Origin: Oscillospiraceae bacterium
GTDB lineage: Bacteria; Bacillota; Clostridia; Oscillospirales; Acutalibacteraceae
NCBI GenBank assembly: GCA_022650485.1
Contig: JALCPP010000007.1
Location: forward strand, 107,293-171,292
Length of the DNA stretch: 64,000 bases
Reading direction: 5' to 3'
Below, piece after piece: positions 46,700 through 54,493 of this stretch (position 1 is its first letter; every line of letters begins with the position of its first letter). The notes below the pieces were generated by a model, which saw nothing but the letters and a program-made list of their open reading frames with translations, was not told where the DNA came from and did not search any database. Both the position numbers and the translations under genes were made by a program.

Positions 46700-46773
46700 G
46701 AGAAATATGGTACGCATAAAGCAAAAAGCCGATTGAAATCGGCAGCAATGATTCATTATAAAGGAGATTTGTC

Positions 46774-47031
46774 ATGAAAGAATTTCAATACACCATTCAA
46801 GATGAAAGCGGCGTTCACGCGCGCCCCGCAGGCCTTATGGTACGGAAAGCCCAATCGTTTCAGTCCGACGCTTCCGTTTCTTTCAACGGAAAAAAAGCCG
46901 ATATGAAACGCCTGTTTGCCATCATGGGGCTTAACATCAAAAAAGGAGACCAGATTTCCGTCCAGGTTACCGGTGCGGACGAAGATGCCGCCGCCAAAGA
47001 GCTGGAAGATTTTTTGAAAAATAATTTATAA
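46774..47031 (+). CDS. ptsH: HPr-family phosphocarrier protein lacking Ser46
   Basis: An 85-residue HPr passing phosphate from Enzyme I to PTS transporters. The catalytic His15 is present in GVHARPAG. The regulatory site is not: aligned without gaps to B. subtilis HPr (NLKSIMGVMSLGI), this protein reads DMKRLFAIMGLNI, giving Arg at 46. It cannot be phosphorylated there by HPr kinase. AAAGGAG precedes the ATG. It lies 14 bases before ptsI. Confidence 0.93.
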   Translation: MKEFQYTIQDESGVHARPAGLMVRKAQSFQSDASVSFNGKKADMKRLFAIMGLNIKKGDQISVQVTGADEDAAAKELEDFLKNNL

Positions 47032-47045
47032 AGGAAAGAATCCCA

Positions 47046-48674
47046 ATGATTACAGGAAAAGGTATAGGAGTCAGCACAGGCGTTGCAATCGGCAAGCTGA
47101 AATATCAGACCAACAAATTACCGCGTGCGGAAAAACGCCTGATTACGGACGTATCCGCCGAAATCAAACGTTTTGAGAGTGCAAAGGCAAAAGCGGCCAC
47201 ACAGCTGGCGGAATTGTATGTAAAGACACAGAAAAAACTCGGTGAAGAAAATTCGCTCCTTTTCCAGATTCATCAAATGATGCTGGAAGACCTGGACTAT
47301 AACGACTCGATTATCGAATTGATTCAAAACGAAAAAGTTTGTTCCGAGTACGCCGTACAGGAAACCGGGCGCAAGTTTGCCGAGATATTTTCCAACATGG
47401 ACGATGAATATATGAAGGGCCGTTCCGCAGACGTCAAAGACGTTTCCGACCGGGTAATCCGCATCCTGACCGGTCTTTCCTTCGATGACGGAATGGATTC
47501 GGAGCCCTACATTCTGGCGGCGGAAGATCTGTCCCCCAGCGACACGGCGCAGATTGACCAAGACCGGGTTCTGGCCATCGTCACTTCCGGTGGTTCTTCC
47601 AATTCACACACTGCTATTTTTGCCAGGACCATGGGCGTTCCAGCCGTCATCGGCGTAACCGATATCCCGCTTTCGGAATACAACGGAAAAGAAATTGCCG
47701 TAAACGGCTCTACCGGTGAAATCTTTGTTGAGCCGGATGCAGCGGTGAAAGAAAAGCTGCTGCAGGAAATGGAAAAACAAAGGCATCTGCGCCAGCTTTG
47801 GAAACAATTTCAAGGCAAAAAAACAACGACCAAAGATGGTCGTCGTGTCAACTTGTATGCAAACATCGGCGGACCAAAAGACTTAAAGGCGGTTTTGGCA
47901 AACGATGCCGAGGGAATCGGCTTATTCCGGAGTGAATTCCTGTTTTTAGAGCGCAGCACACTGCCTACGGAGGAAGAGCAATTCCAGGCATATCGCGCGG
48001 TCGCGGAAAAAATGGACGGAAAACGAGTGGTAATCCGCACACTGGACATCGGTGCGGACAAACAGGCGGAATCCCTTCATCTTCCAAAAGAGGATAATCC
48101 CGCCCTTGGCATGCGCGCCATTCGTATCTGCCTAACCCGGCCAGAAATTTTTAAAACCCAGCTGCGTGCGCTGTACCGCGCATCCCATTACGGCAGAATT
48201 GCCATTATGTTTCCCATGATTACATCGGTGGAAGAAGTGCAGCGGTCAAAGGAACTCTGCAGTCAGGTCAAGGAAGAATTAAAGCAGCAGGGCATTCCAT
48301 TTTCTGAAGATGTGGAGCTGGGCATCATGATTGAAACACCCGCGGCGGCGCTCATCAGCGACGAGCTTGCGCAGGAAGTGGATTTCTTCAGCGTCGGGTC
48401 AAACGACCTGACCCAATACACGCTTGCCATCGACCGCCAGAACAGCAGTTTGCTGCCTTTTTGCAACACACATCACAAAGCCGTTCTGCGCATGATTCAA
48501 ATGTCCGCAGAAAATGCACATAAATCAAAAATCTGGATCGGAATCTGCGGTGAACTGGCCGCCGATGAAAGCTTGACTGAAACATTTATGAAAATGGGAA
48601 TTGACGAACTTTCCGTCGCGCCGTCCTCCGTGCTGCCGCTGCGCATGAAAATCAGCAGCATCAGTTTAAAATAA
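47046..48674 (+). CDS. ptsI: PTS Enzyme I
   Basis: Phosphoenolpyruvate-protein phosphotransferase of 542 residues. The N-terminal domain carries the phospho-His in SGGSSNSHTAIFART. The C-terminal PEP-binding barrel has GIGLFRSEFLFL, RTLDIGADK and FFSVGSNDLTQYTLAIDR. It supplies phosphate to the adjacent HPr and, through it, EIICBA-type transporters. AAAGGAAAG precedes the ATG. Confidence 0.97.
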   Translation: MITGKGIGVSTGVAIGKLKYQTNKLPRAEKRLITDVSAEIKRFESAKAKAATQLAELYVKTQKKLGEENSLLFQIHQMMLEDLDYNDSIIELIQNEKVCSEYAVQETGRKFAEIFSNMDDEYMKGRSADVKDVSDRVIRILTGLSFDDGMDSEPYILAAEDLSPSDTAQIDQDRVLAIVTSGGSSNSHTAIFARTMGVPAVIGVTDIPLSEYNGKEIAVNGSTGEIFVEPDAAVKEKLLQEMEKQRHLRQLWKQFQGKKTTTKDGRRVNLYANIGGPKDLKAVLANDAEGIGLFRSEFLFLERSTLPTEEEQFQAYRAVAEKMDGKRVVIRTLDIGADKQAESLHLPKEDNPALGMRAIRICLTRPEIFKTQLRALYRASHYGRIAIMFPMITSVEEVQRSKELCSQVKEELKQQGIPFSEDVELGIMIETPAAALISDELAQEVDFFSVGSNDLTQYTLAIDRQNSSLLPFCNTHHKAVLRMIQMSAENAHKSKIWIGICGELAADESLTETFMKMGIDELSVAPSSVLPLRMKISSISLK

Positions 48675-48736
48675 TCTTTTTCACCAGAATTGATGTTTCG
48701 TGCTCTGATAATTTCGAATCGGATATAGAAAAATTA

Positions 48737-48798
48737 AAAGCAGGGAAAAATCAGCGAAGACGCCCACACCACGAGCCTCGCCGATTTTTCCCTGCTTT
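48737..48798. terminator. Bidirectional terminator between ptsI and the MATE gene
   Basis: A 20-bp stem, AAAGCAGGGAAAAATC...GATTTTTCCCTGCTTT, with U-rich flanks, between the convergent genes. Confidence 0.85.
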
Positions 48799-48810
48799 AT
48801 ACTATGTATT

Positions 48811-50169
48811 TTACCGCAAAGTACGAAGTGCTTTTTTAAATTGCACCGCAAATAAACAAACTGTAAAAAGGACGGAAATCGTATCCGATATTGGTTCTGC
48901 AAGATAGATTGCCAGCGTTTTTTGGGGCATCACCGCAGACAGAAGATAGATGAGCGGAATCAGCAAAATGAATTTTCGCAGAACAGCAACCGTAATGGAG
49001 GACTTTGCGTTTCCGATTGCAATAAAAGTCATCTGGCAGGCAATCTGCGCCCCGAATAAGGCCATGCCCCCCATATAAATGCGAATGGCCCAGCTTGTAA
49101 ACTCGATCAATGAGGAATCGGAAGTGAAAATGATGGCAAACAACTGTGGAACGGCCATGACGGCCAACCACAAAACGGCGGAATAAATCGTGCAGGTACG
49201 CAGCAGTAAAAAGAATGTCTTTCTTACCCGTTCGACGTTTTTCGCTCCAAAATTGTAACTGGTAATTGGCTGCGCGCCCTGCGCTAAGCCTTGCAGCGGA
49301 AGCATGGCAAACATCATCACGCTGGCAAGGATAGTCATGGCGCCCACAGCAATATCCCCGCCGTATTTTTGCAGTGAAGCATTAAAGCATACGGTAATGG
49401 CACTCTCACTCGCCTGCATAATAAAGGGGGAAAGTCCAAGTGTCATGCAGGGCAGAAGGATGGAGGCCGTTAACTTCATGTAATGGCGTTTTAGGCAAAT
49501 CAATGTTTTGGGGCCTGCTAAAAAGCGAAGAATCCATACACAGGAAACCGCTTGGGAAAAGATGGTCGCCCAGGCCGCCCCCCGCAGCCCCATTTGAAAC
49601 CCGTAAATGAAAATGGGGTCTAGAATCATATTGCACACCGCACCGATCAGAACGGTAAACATACTCGTTTTTGCAAAACCCTGTGCAGTAATAAAAGCAT
49701 TCATTCCAAGCGCAAGCTGAACAAACACCGTGCCCATGGAATAAATCTTCATGTAACCGACTGCATAGTCAATCGTATTTTCACTGCACCCAAACATCAA
49801 CAAAAAGTCTCGGTTCCAAATCAGCAATACGATCGTAAGAAGCACAGAGATCAGAAGCTGCAGAACAAAGCAATTCCCCAGCGTTTTTTCCGCACGTTCA
49901 TAATCGTTTTCACCCATGAAAATGGATGCTTTCGGTGCCGCCCCCATACTGACAAAAGCGGCAAAAGCTGAAACCAGCATAATCATCGGCATACACACGC
50001 CAACACCGGTCAGCGCTAATGGACCAACCTGCGGAATATGGCCGATGAAAATTCGATCAACCAGATTGTACAGCATATTAATCAGCTGCGCGGTGATTGC
50101 AGGGACAGCCAATTGAAACAGCAGTTTTTTGATGGGCGCAGTGCCCAAATATTCGCGATTTTTCACCAT
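48811..50169 (-). CDS. MATE family efflux transporter
   Basis: Multidrug and toxin extrusion antiporter of 452 residues with about 12 hydrophobic helices. Family features include YLGTAPIKKLLFQLAVPAI at the N terminus, LYNLVDRIFIGHI and ITSYNFGAKNVERV. ATG at 50169 is chosen on homology, because MATE proteins begin close to the YLGT motif; no good ribosome-binding site is present, and the frame stays open upstream through the tRNA terminator. The substrate is unknown. Confidence 0.88.
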   Translation of the reverse strand: MVKNREYLGTAPIKKLLFQLAVPAITAQLINMLYNLVDRIFIGHIPQVGPLALTGVGVCMPMIMLVSAFAAFVSMGAAPKASIFMGENDYERAEKTLGNCFVLQLLISVLLTIVLLIWNRDFLLMFGCSENTIDYAVGYMKIYSMGTVFVQLALGMNAFITAQGFAKTSMFTVLIGAVCNMILDPIFIYGFQMGLRGAAWATIFSQAVSCVWILRFLAGPKTLICLKRHYMKLTASILLPCMTLGLSPFIMQASESAITVCFNASLQKYGGDIAVGAMTILASVMMFAMLPLQGLAQGAQPITSYNFGAKNVERVRKTFFLLLRTCTIYSAVLWLAVMAVPQLFAIIFTSDSSLIEFTSWAIRIYMGGMALFGAQIACQMTFIAIGNAKSSITVAVLRKFILLIPLIYLLSAVMPQKTLAIYLAEPISDTISVLFTVCLFAVQFKKALRTLR

Positions 50170-50210
50170 GGTAGCAGGGTTTTTCACTCCCGGTATTCCA
50201 AATTTTTTTG

Positions 50211-50241
50211 CAAAAAAATGCCCCCGCATTTTAGCGGGGGC
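50211..50241 (-). terminator. Terminator of the tRNA-Ser locus
   Basis: GCCCCCGC pairs with GCGGGGGC, followed on the minus strand by seven T. It lies directly after the tRNA-Ser 3' end and belongs to the chromosomal side of the junction. Confidence 0.88.
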
Positions 50242-50247
50242 TTTCCT

Positions 50248-50275
50248 TGGCGGAGAGGACGTGACTCGAACACGC
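50248..50275 (-). other. Truncated tRNA-Ser 3' end, prophage attachment junction
   Basis: On the minus strand GCGTG-TTCGAGT-CACGT is a T arm, followed by CCTCTCC, discriminator G and CCA. This is the 3' end of a tRNA-Ser-type gene (5' partner would be GGAGAGG). The remainder of a tRNA is absent to the right. Integrase lies 175 bases away, so this is the scar left by prophage insertion; the intact tRNA gene should be at the far end of the prophage. Confidence 0.8.
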
Positions 50276-50449
50276 AAAATGCCTTTTTGTCGGCTTTGGT
50301 ACGTTCAAAAAACGTAGGCACAGAGCCAAATTTTAAGATTGGAATTTTGTGGAAGTTGGTTCTTATTTGCCCCGTTTTGCAAAAACAAGAACCAAATAAG
50401 AACCAGAATTACTAAAAACGCACTCCTGAAATCAATGAAACGTCATACC
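50276..50449. other. Prophage left end, no gene
   Basis: Between the tRNA scar and int; contains only the repeated AAGAACC motifs described separately. Confidence 0.6.
50358..50404. repeat. Likely integrase arm sites or int terminator
   Basis: AAGAACC occurs at 50387-50393 and 50398-50404, one helical turn apart. Its inverse GGTTCTT is at 50358-50364, within a perfect 12-bp inverted repeat (GGTTCTTATTTG / CAAATAAGAACC). Between the attachment scar and int, this fits arm-type binding sites. Confidence 0.5.
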
Positions 50450-51646
50450 TCAAGCTTGTTTTTTGCCCTCTAATTTTAGCACATCTGCGACGGCTTTGGA
50501 AGCTTTTGCTTGCGCCTGAGCAAACGTATGAGCATAAATATTTAAAGTAGTGGATACCTGCGAGTGTCCCAGCGTAGCGGACACGGTCTTGACATCCACA
50601 CCCGCGTTAATTAGTAAAGAAGCATTTAAGTGACGAAAGCTATGAATTGTGACCTTACGAAGTCCGGTTCGCTCAAAAAAATCGTCCAGCCATTTCAATG
50701 GTGTCGAATTCCCTAACGGCTTGCCGTTCTCAGCCGTGAACAACCGATCGGTATCAACCCATCGGTCACCTATTTTAAGCCTGTCCTGCGCCTGCTGAAC
50801 TTTGTATTGACGTAAAAGATCAAATACACTGACTGGCAGTTTTAATGAACGCAGAGAACCCTTTGTCTTTGTGGTGTCGGTAAAGCTGCCACCCTTTGAT
50901 TTTGAATAAAGAGATGTCCGGTTGATACTTACAACGCAGGAATCAAAGTCAATATCTTTCCACTCAAGACCAAGGAGTTCTCCTTTACGGAACCCACCGT
51001 AAATTGCAAGAGTAAAGAATACCTGGTACATGAGCGGCTCAAATTGCAGAAACTTTAAAAACTTTTGAGCTTCTTCCAAAGTATAACAGTCTCGCTGCTT
51101 ATAATTTCGTGGCGGCAGGACGACACGACTGCAGGGATTGTCCTTCATCATATTCATTCTGATGGCATAGTCAAAAATGGTGGAGATAAAGGACAGATAA
51201 TTTCTGACTGTGCCAGCTGATAATCCCTTCGGCGGTTCCTGAGCGCCGACTTTTTGATTAATGCCCGGTTCCTGCAAGTTGTTAATGAACGACTGGATAT
51301 GACGCGGAGTAATTTTATCGAGTCTTAGACTGCCTACCGCTGTATAAGTTCTCGCGGTATATTGTTTATATCGGTCGATGGTACGGACGCGAAGCCGAGG
51401 CTCTGCGTATTCCTTAAACCATTGTTTGGCAAAGGTTTCGAATTTAATGTTGGCGCTTTCAGATAGCCCTTGACATTTTTGCTCAAACAGGACAGCTTGC
51501 TTCTGAAGCGCCTTTTCAATTTGCTTTTCTGTCATGTTAGGACGCGGAGTCCAGGTCATTGTTTTTACGTTTTGCTTTCCCTTCGCGGTGTAACCGTCGG
51601 AGACACGAATTTGGTATCCCCTCCCACGCTTTACAATTCTAGCCAT
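50450..51646 (-). CDS. int: Phage integrase, tyrosine recombinase
   Basis: Site-specific recombinase of 398 residues. It has an N-terminal arm-binding domain, a SAM-like core-binding domain (about 65-170) and the catalytic domain. The catalytic domain has Arg in YGGFRKGELLGLEW, the H-x-x-R box in HSFRHLNAS, His in LGHSQVSTT and the Tyr nucleophile in LNIYAH. AAGGAGG precedes the ATG. It sits next to the tRNA-Ser scar and should integrate the phage there. Confidence 0.96.
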   Translation of the reverse strand: MARIVKRGRGYQIRVSDGYTAKGKQNVKTMTWTPRPNMTEKQIEKALQKQAVLFEQKCQGLSESANIKFETFAKQWFKEYAEPRLRVRTIDRYKQYTARTYTAVGSLRLDKITPRHIQSFINNLQEPGINQKVGAQEPPKGLSAGTVRNYLSFISTIFDYAIRMNMMKDNPCSRVVLPPRNYKQRDCYTLEEAQKFLKFLQFEPLMYQVFFTLAIYGGFRKGELLGLEWKDIDFDSCVVSINRTSLYSKSKGGSFTDTTKTKGSLRSLKLPVSVFDLLRQYKVQQAQDRLKIGDRWVDTDRLFTAENGKPLGNSTPLKWLDDFFERTGLRKVTIHSFRHLNASLLINAGVDVKTVSATLGHSQVSTTLNIYAHTFAQAQAKASKAVADVLKLEGKKQA

Positions 51647-51661
51647 AAAAAATAAACCTCC

Positions 51662-51690
51662 TTGAAATAGGAGGGCTAAGCAGGTATAAT
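51662..51690 (+). promoter_or_regulatory. Consensus promoter pointing away from int
   Basis: TTGAAA, exactly 17 bp, TATAAT, on the plus strand, opposite in direction to int and immA. Confidence 0.75.
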
Positions 51691-51696
51691 TGAACT

Positions 51697-51775
51697 GTAT
51701 TTTATTACGCTGTCGGCCCTCGGGTTGATGGTGAACTGCTCTTCCTGGTTGCAGCCAGGAGGGGCGGTTTTTTTA
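51697..51775 (+). ncRNA. Putative small RNA between int and the ImmA-like gene
   Basis: An about 80-nt unit from a consensus promoter to a strong terminator: ACTGCTCTTCCTGG pairing with CCAGGAGGGGCGGT over 14 bp with G-U pairs (51735-51768), then seven T. It is antisense to the spacer of the repressor-immA-int direction and has no convincing ORF. It may be an antisense regulator of int expression; this is inference. Confidence 0.55.
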
Positions 51776-51778
51776 TTT

Positions 51779-52195
51779 TCAAAATTGCTTTCCTTGAAAT
51801 TCTGTATAGTAATAGATTGCTCTTTTAATAAACGGTTCCGAAACGCCAAAATAATCAGCGAGTTCCCACGGCTCTGTATACCCCGCCTTTATTGCGGAAC
51901 GAATATCATCAAACGGCAAATATCGTTCAATTGCCCAGCGATTGGCCTTATATTCATGCTTTGAAACCAGGTCAAGCGTACTGCTGACTTTATGGGTGCA
52001 TCCGGTCGCGCAGTGCCCTACCTCATGTGCAATTGCTTCCTTCATTTCTGCGATGGAGGAGAAGCAATGCGGGTCAATAAAAACAGCATAACTATTATTC
52101 ATTTCAATGGTTGCCGCATCCACAAAGCTAATCGGATAAAAGCATAGAGTTGCATCGACTTTTTGTAAATCGTTATATAGATCAGTTACTTCCGT
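51779..52195 (-). CDS. ImmA/IrrE-family metallo-endopeptidase
   Basis: Zinc peptidase of the kind that cleaves phage or ICE repressors to trigger induction. HEVGH is the zinc motif and EYKANRWAIERYLP carries the third ligand region. A typical N terminus (EVTDLYNDLQKVDATLCFYP) is encoded upstream of the first GTG (52123), but the only start placed after GGGAGGG is an ACG at 52195. I use that, giving 138 residues; the 114-residue GTG form would lack the conserved N terminus. It follows the repressor gene, its likely target. Confidence 0.8.
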   Translation of the reverse strand, partial: TEVTDLYNDLQKVDATLCFYPISFVDAATIEMNNSYAVFIDPHCFSSIAEMKEAIAHEVGHCATGCTHKVSSTLDLVSKHEYKANRWAIERYLPFDDIRSAIKAGYTEPWELADYFGVSEPFIKRAIYYYTEFQGKQF

Positions 52196-52215
52196 AAAAC
52201 AGCCCTCCCAAAGAG

Positions 52216-52890
52216 CTATTCACTCTTTTCTTTGTCCTGCATTGTTTTAAAGAATTTAGCCATTTCCAAAAGTTTTTGTTTGTTTTCCTCTGTAAGCTCC
52301 TTTGTTTCATTATGCAGCGCATAAGTGAAATCATCAAACGTTATATCTGGCTCGTCGCTGTTTGCGGCGGGCTTTTTTTTCCTGTTTTCTAATTGTGGCT
52401 TGTTCTTATATTCATTCTCCAAACCCAGTAATTGAGACTTCAAAATTTCTATGTTTGCTCGACAAAAAACGCTTCTTTTCACGAATGGTTGAGAAGCGTA
52501 GTTCCAAACTTCTATAGTTGCATCACAAAAATTATCTTCACTCAACTTATGACAATCTACAACAAGAATATACCCGTTCGGAAGTTCTTTACAAACGCAA
52601 GTGATATTTGTAATGACCCGCAATTGATAATCTGATCCAAGCAGTTCTCTCAGACGTAACAATTCTGATGTTGGATCATATCTAAAGGATTCTTGCCCAA
52701 GCAAATAATCTACTGACACACCAAAATGGGCTGATATTTTTGAAAGCGTTTCAGTGGACAGTTGCTGCTTCCTCCCCATTTTTAAATCCGTTAATGAGCC
52801 TCTACTCGCCCCGGATTCTTTACACATTGTGGATATATTGATCCCTTTTACTTTGCAAAGTGTCTCAATTGTTTCATACAAACTATACAT
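52216..52890 (-). CDS. Phage repressor, XRE-family helix-turn-helix
   Basis: A 224-residue CI-like regulator. The N-terminal domain (about 1-65) is a Cro/C1 helix-turn-helix with TMCKESGASRGSLTDLKMGR and ISAHFGVSVDYLLG. The middle and C-terminal parts are not a recognised LexA-type protease domain, so inactivation probably relies on the adjacent ImmA-like enzyme. It diverges from the Cro-like gene across palindromic operators. Confidence 0.9.
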   Translation of the reverse strand: MYSLYETIETLCKVKGINISTMCKESGASRGSLTDLKMGRKQQLSTETLSKISAHFGVSVDYLLGQESFRYDPTSELLRLRELLGSDYQLRVITNITCVCKELPNGYILVVDCHKLSEDNFCDATIEVWNYASQPFVKRSVFCRANIEILKSQLLGLENEYKNKPQLENRKKKPAANSDEPDITFDDFTYALHNETKELTEENKQKLLEMAKFFKTMQDKEKSE

Positions 52891-52910
52891 AATTTCATCT
52901 CCAATACTGT

Positions 52911-53041
52911 TTAATACGCTAAAATTACGCTTTCGCTTAATATAGACTTGAATTTTACGCTATAGCGTATTATACTACCAATGTACCGTTAAAGCGTAAT
53001 ACATATAGACTGCAACTACAATATATTACACTTGTGCGTAA
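52911..53041. promoter_or_regulatory. Repressor/Cro operator array
   Basis: The half-site TTACGC/GCGTAA recurs in the divergent region: AATACGC and ATTACGC near 52912-52930, the full palindrome at 52956-52969, a half-site at 52994-52999, and a second near-palindrome TTACACTTGTGCGTAA at 53026-53041. This is a typical lysogeny switch layout. Confidence 0.75.
52948..52976 (+). promoter_or_regulatory. Early rightward phage promoter with internal operator
   Basis: TTGAAT, 17 bp, TATACT. The spacer contains the palindrome TACGCTATAGCGTA (52956-52969), so repressor binding should block RNA polymerase. Confidence 0.8.
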
Positions 53042-53066
53042 ATGTCAATAGATTGGAGATGAAATA

Positions 53067-53294
53067 ATGGGAAAAAAGAAACCACTTTGCGAGCTTGGTC
53101 AAAAAATCGAAATTGCACTGATAAAGTTAAATCGGCCTAACACTTGGCTGATTGCTCGGGTGACTGAAGACACTGGACTATATTTCGACAGGAGCTATCT
53201 TCACAAAGTAAAAACTGGGCAAATCGCAACACCTAGCATCGTTGAAAGCATCTGCAAAATTCTAAAAATCAAAGACGAAAACGGAGGTACATAA
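53067..53294 (+). CDS. Cro-like helix-turn-helix protein
   Basis: A 75-residue DNA-binding protein divergent from the repressor, with a helix-turn-helix segment YFDRSYLHKVKTGQIATPSI. Position and size match a Cro or early activator. GGAGATG lies before the ATG, and GGAGG near its end serves the next small frame. Confidence 0.8.
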   Translation: MGKKKPLCELGQKIEIALIKLNRPNTWLIARVTEDTGLYFDRSYLHKVKTGQIATPSIVESICKILKIKDENGGT

Positions 53295-53362
53295 TGAACA
53301 ATCTGCAAATTTTCAACCGCGGTAGCCGTCTTTATGCTGATAGCCGGAAGTTGCCACGATGA
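53294..53362 (+). CDS. 22-residue ORF, possibly a truncated antirepressor start
   Basis: ATG at 53294 overlaps the Cro-like stop and has an excellent GGAGG six bases upstream. It encodes MNNLQIFNRGSRLYADSRKL plus two residues. MNNLQIFN is a common start of phage antirepressors, as I recall, so this could be a remnant or a real leader peptide. It overlaps the next start as ATGA. Confidence 0.4.
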   Translation: MNNLQIFNRGSRLYADSRKLPR

Positions 53363-53553
53363 TTGGCAAAGACTATAAGAACCTTCTCCGCAACATTAGT
53401 GGCTATATCGGCGCAATAAAAAAATCTACTAAGCTCAAAATTAAGCCGAGCGATTTTTTCGTAAAAAATGCATACCGCAGATTACCAAAATACTCGACAC
53501 GAGCAGGGGCAAACAAGACAATTAAAATCAACGAAAGGAATGAATCAGTATGA
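53359..53553 (+). CDS. Small basic phage protein, unrecognised
   Basis: 64 residues, very Lys/Arg-rich, beginning MIGKDYKNLLRNISGYIGAI. It is coupled to the preceding small frame (ATGA) and to the antirepressor gene that follows. The function is unknown; the charge suggests nucleic-acid contact. Confidence 0.55.
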   Translation: MIGKDYKNLLRNISGYIGAIKKSTKLKIKPSDFFVKNAYRRLPKYSTRAGANKTIKINERNESV

Positions 53554-54428
53554 CGAACAAAATTAAAATTGGTGGACTCGTCACCATCGGTGACATGAAG
53601 TTCCATGACATTGAGGGAGGATTCGGCAAGGACAAACGTGCAATGCTTGTGAAAGAAATCGCCGAAATCCACGGAAAAGAAATTAAGTACATCAATAAAC
53701 AGATCAACGCAAATCGAAAGCACTTCATCGACGGCAAGGACATTCTCGATCTTGCGGGCACGAAATTCGAGGTTCATTTGGTGAACCACAGAATATTCAG
53801 TCAAAATTCAATTAACCGTTCTGAAAATATTTACATACTTTCCGAACGTGGTTATTTTAAACTGCTGAAAATTCTCGAAGATGATCTTGCATGGGAAAAG
53901 TACGGTGAACTACTTGATGGGTACTTTCATATGCGAAAAGCAATAAAAGAGGGCCTTGGAAACGTTCCCCGCCTTGGTGAATTAAACGCTGCTGCCAGAA
54001 TTATCATGCCAACACTGAAAGAAGCCGGTATGCCGCCACAGTATCAGGCCGTTGCTCTACAAAGCCTGTATAAGCCAGTCGGTGTGACAATTCCTCTGGA
54101 TGGAATTAAAACGGACAAGCAACTGTTTAACTGCACTGAAATAGCAGAAAAACTTGGTATGGCATCTAAAGCAGGAAAGCCGCACTATCAGGCGGTCGCT
54201 GCCATCATCACACAAATTCCGGTCAGCGACGACGAAAGGTCTCTCGTACCGTACCAAAGCAATGTAAGTGGACATGGTGGCCCGACCTGGCAATATGCGC
54301 AGAGCGTTGTTGACAAGGTACAGAACTGGTTAATCGAACGCAACTACCCGTCAGAGATTGTGGGCGGTGGAAAAACGTTTAAAGCAACATACAAATTTAA
54401 ACCTGCAGTTGTAGGCGCAACTGCCTAA
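53550..54428 (+). CDS. ORF6N-domain phage antirepressor
   Basis: A 292-residue protein. The N-terminal ORF6N-type DNA-binding region includes MKFHDIEGGFGKDKRAMLVK and KYINKQINANRKHFIDG, then ENIYILSERGYFKLLKILED. The C-terminal half has a second conserved domain ending QNWLIERNYPSEIVGGGKTF. Such proteins counter repressors or act as early regulators. It follows the Cro-like gene in the rightward early operon. Confidence 0.85.
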   Translation: MTNKIKIGGLVTIGDMKFHDIEGGFGKDKRAMLVKEIAEIHGKEIKYINKQINANRKHFIDGKDILDLAGTKFEVHLVNHRIFSQNSINRSENIYILSERGYFKLLKILEDDLAWEKYGELLDGYFHMRKAIKEGLGNVPRLGELNAAARIIMPTLKEAGMPPQYQAVALQSLYKPVGVTIPLDGIKTDKQLFNCTEIAEKLGMASKAGKPHYQAVAAIITQIPVSDDERSLVPYQSNVSGHGGPTWQYAQSVVDKVQNWLIERNYPSEIVGGGKTFKATYKFKPAVVGATA

Positions 54429-54493
54429 ACCGATCAATCAGCTATCGCTTACGGCGGCCTTGCCCATTGCTTAACGAAGGGAGAAAATAAAGA

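Noticed and set aside
46733..46762. TTGAAA-18-TATAAA as a promoter for ptsH
   Set aside because: The start point would fall near 46769, after the ribosome-binding site at 46760-46766, so the message could not be translated normally.
50248..50400. Intact tRNA-Ser gene
   Set aside because: No 5' acceptor half (reverse complement CCTCTCC), D arm or anticodon arm follows to the right of the T arm.
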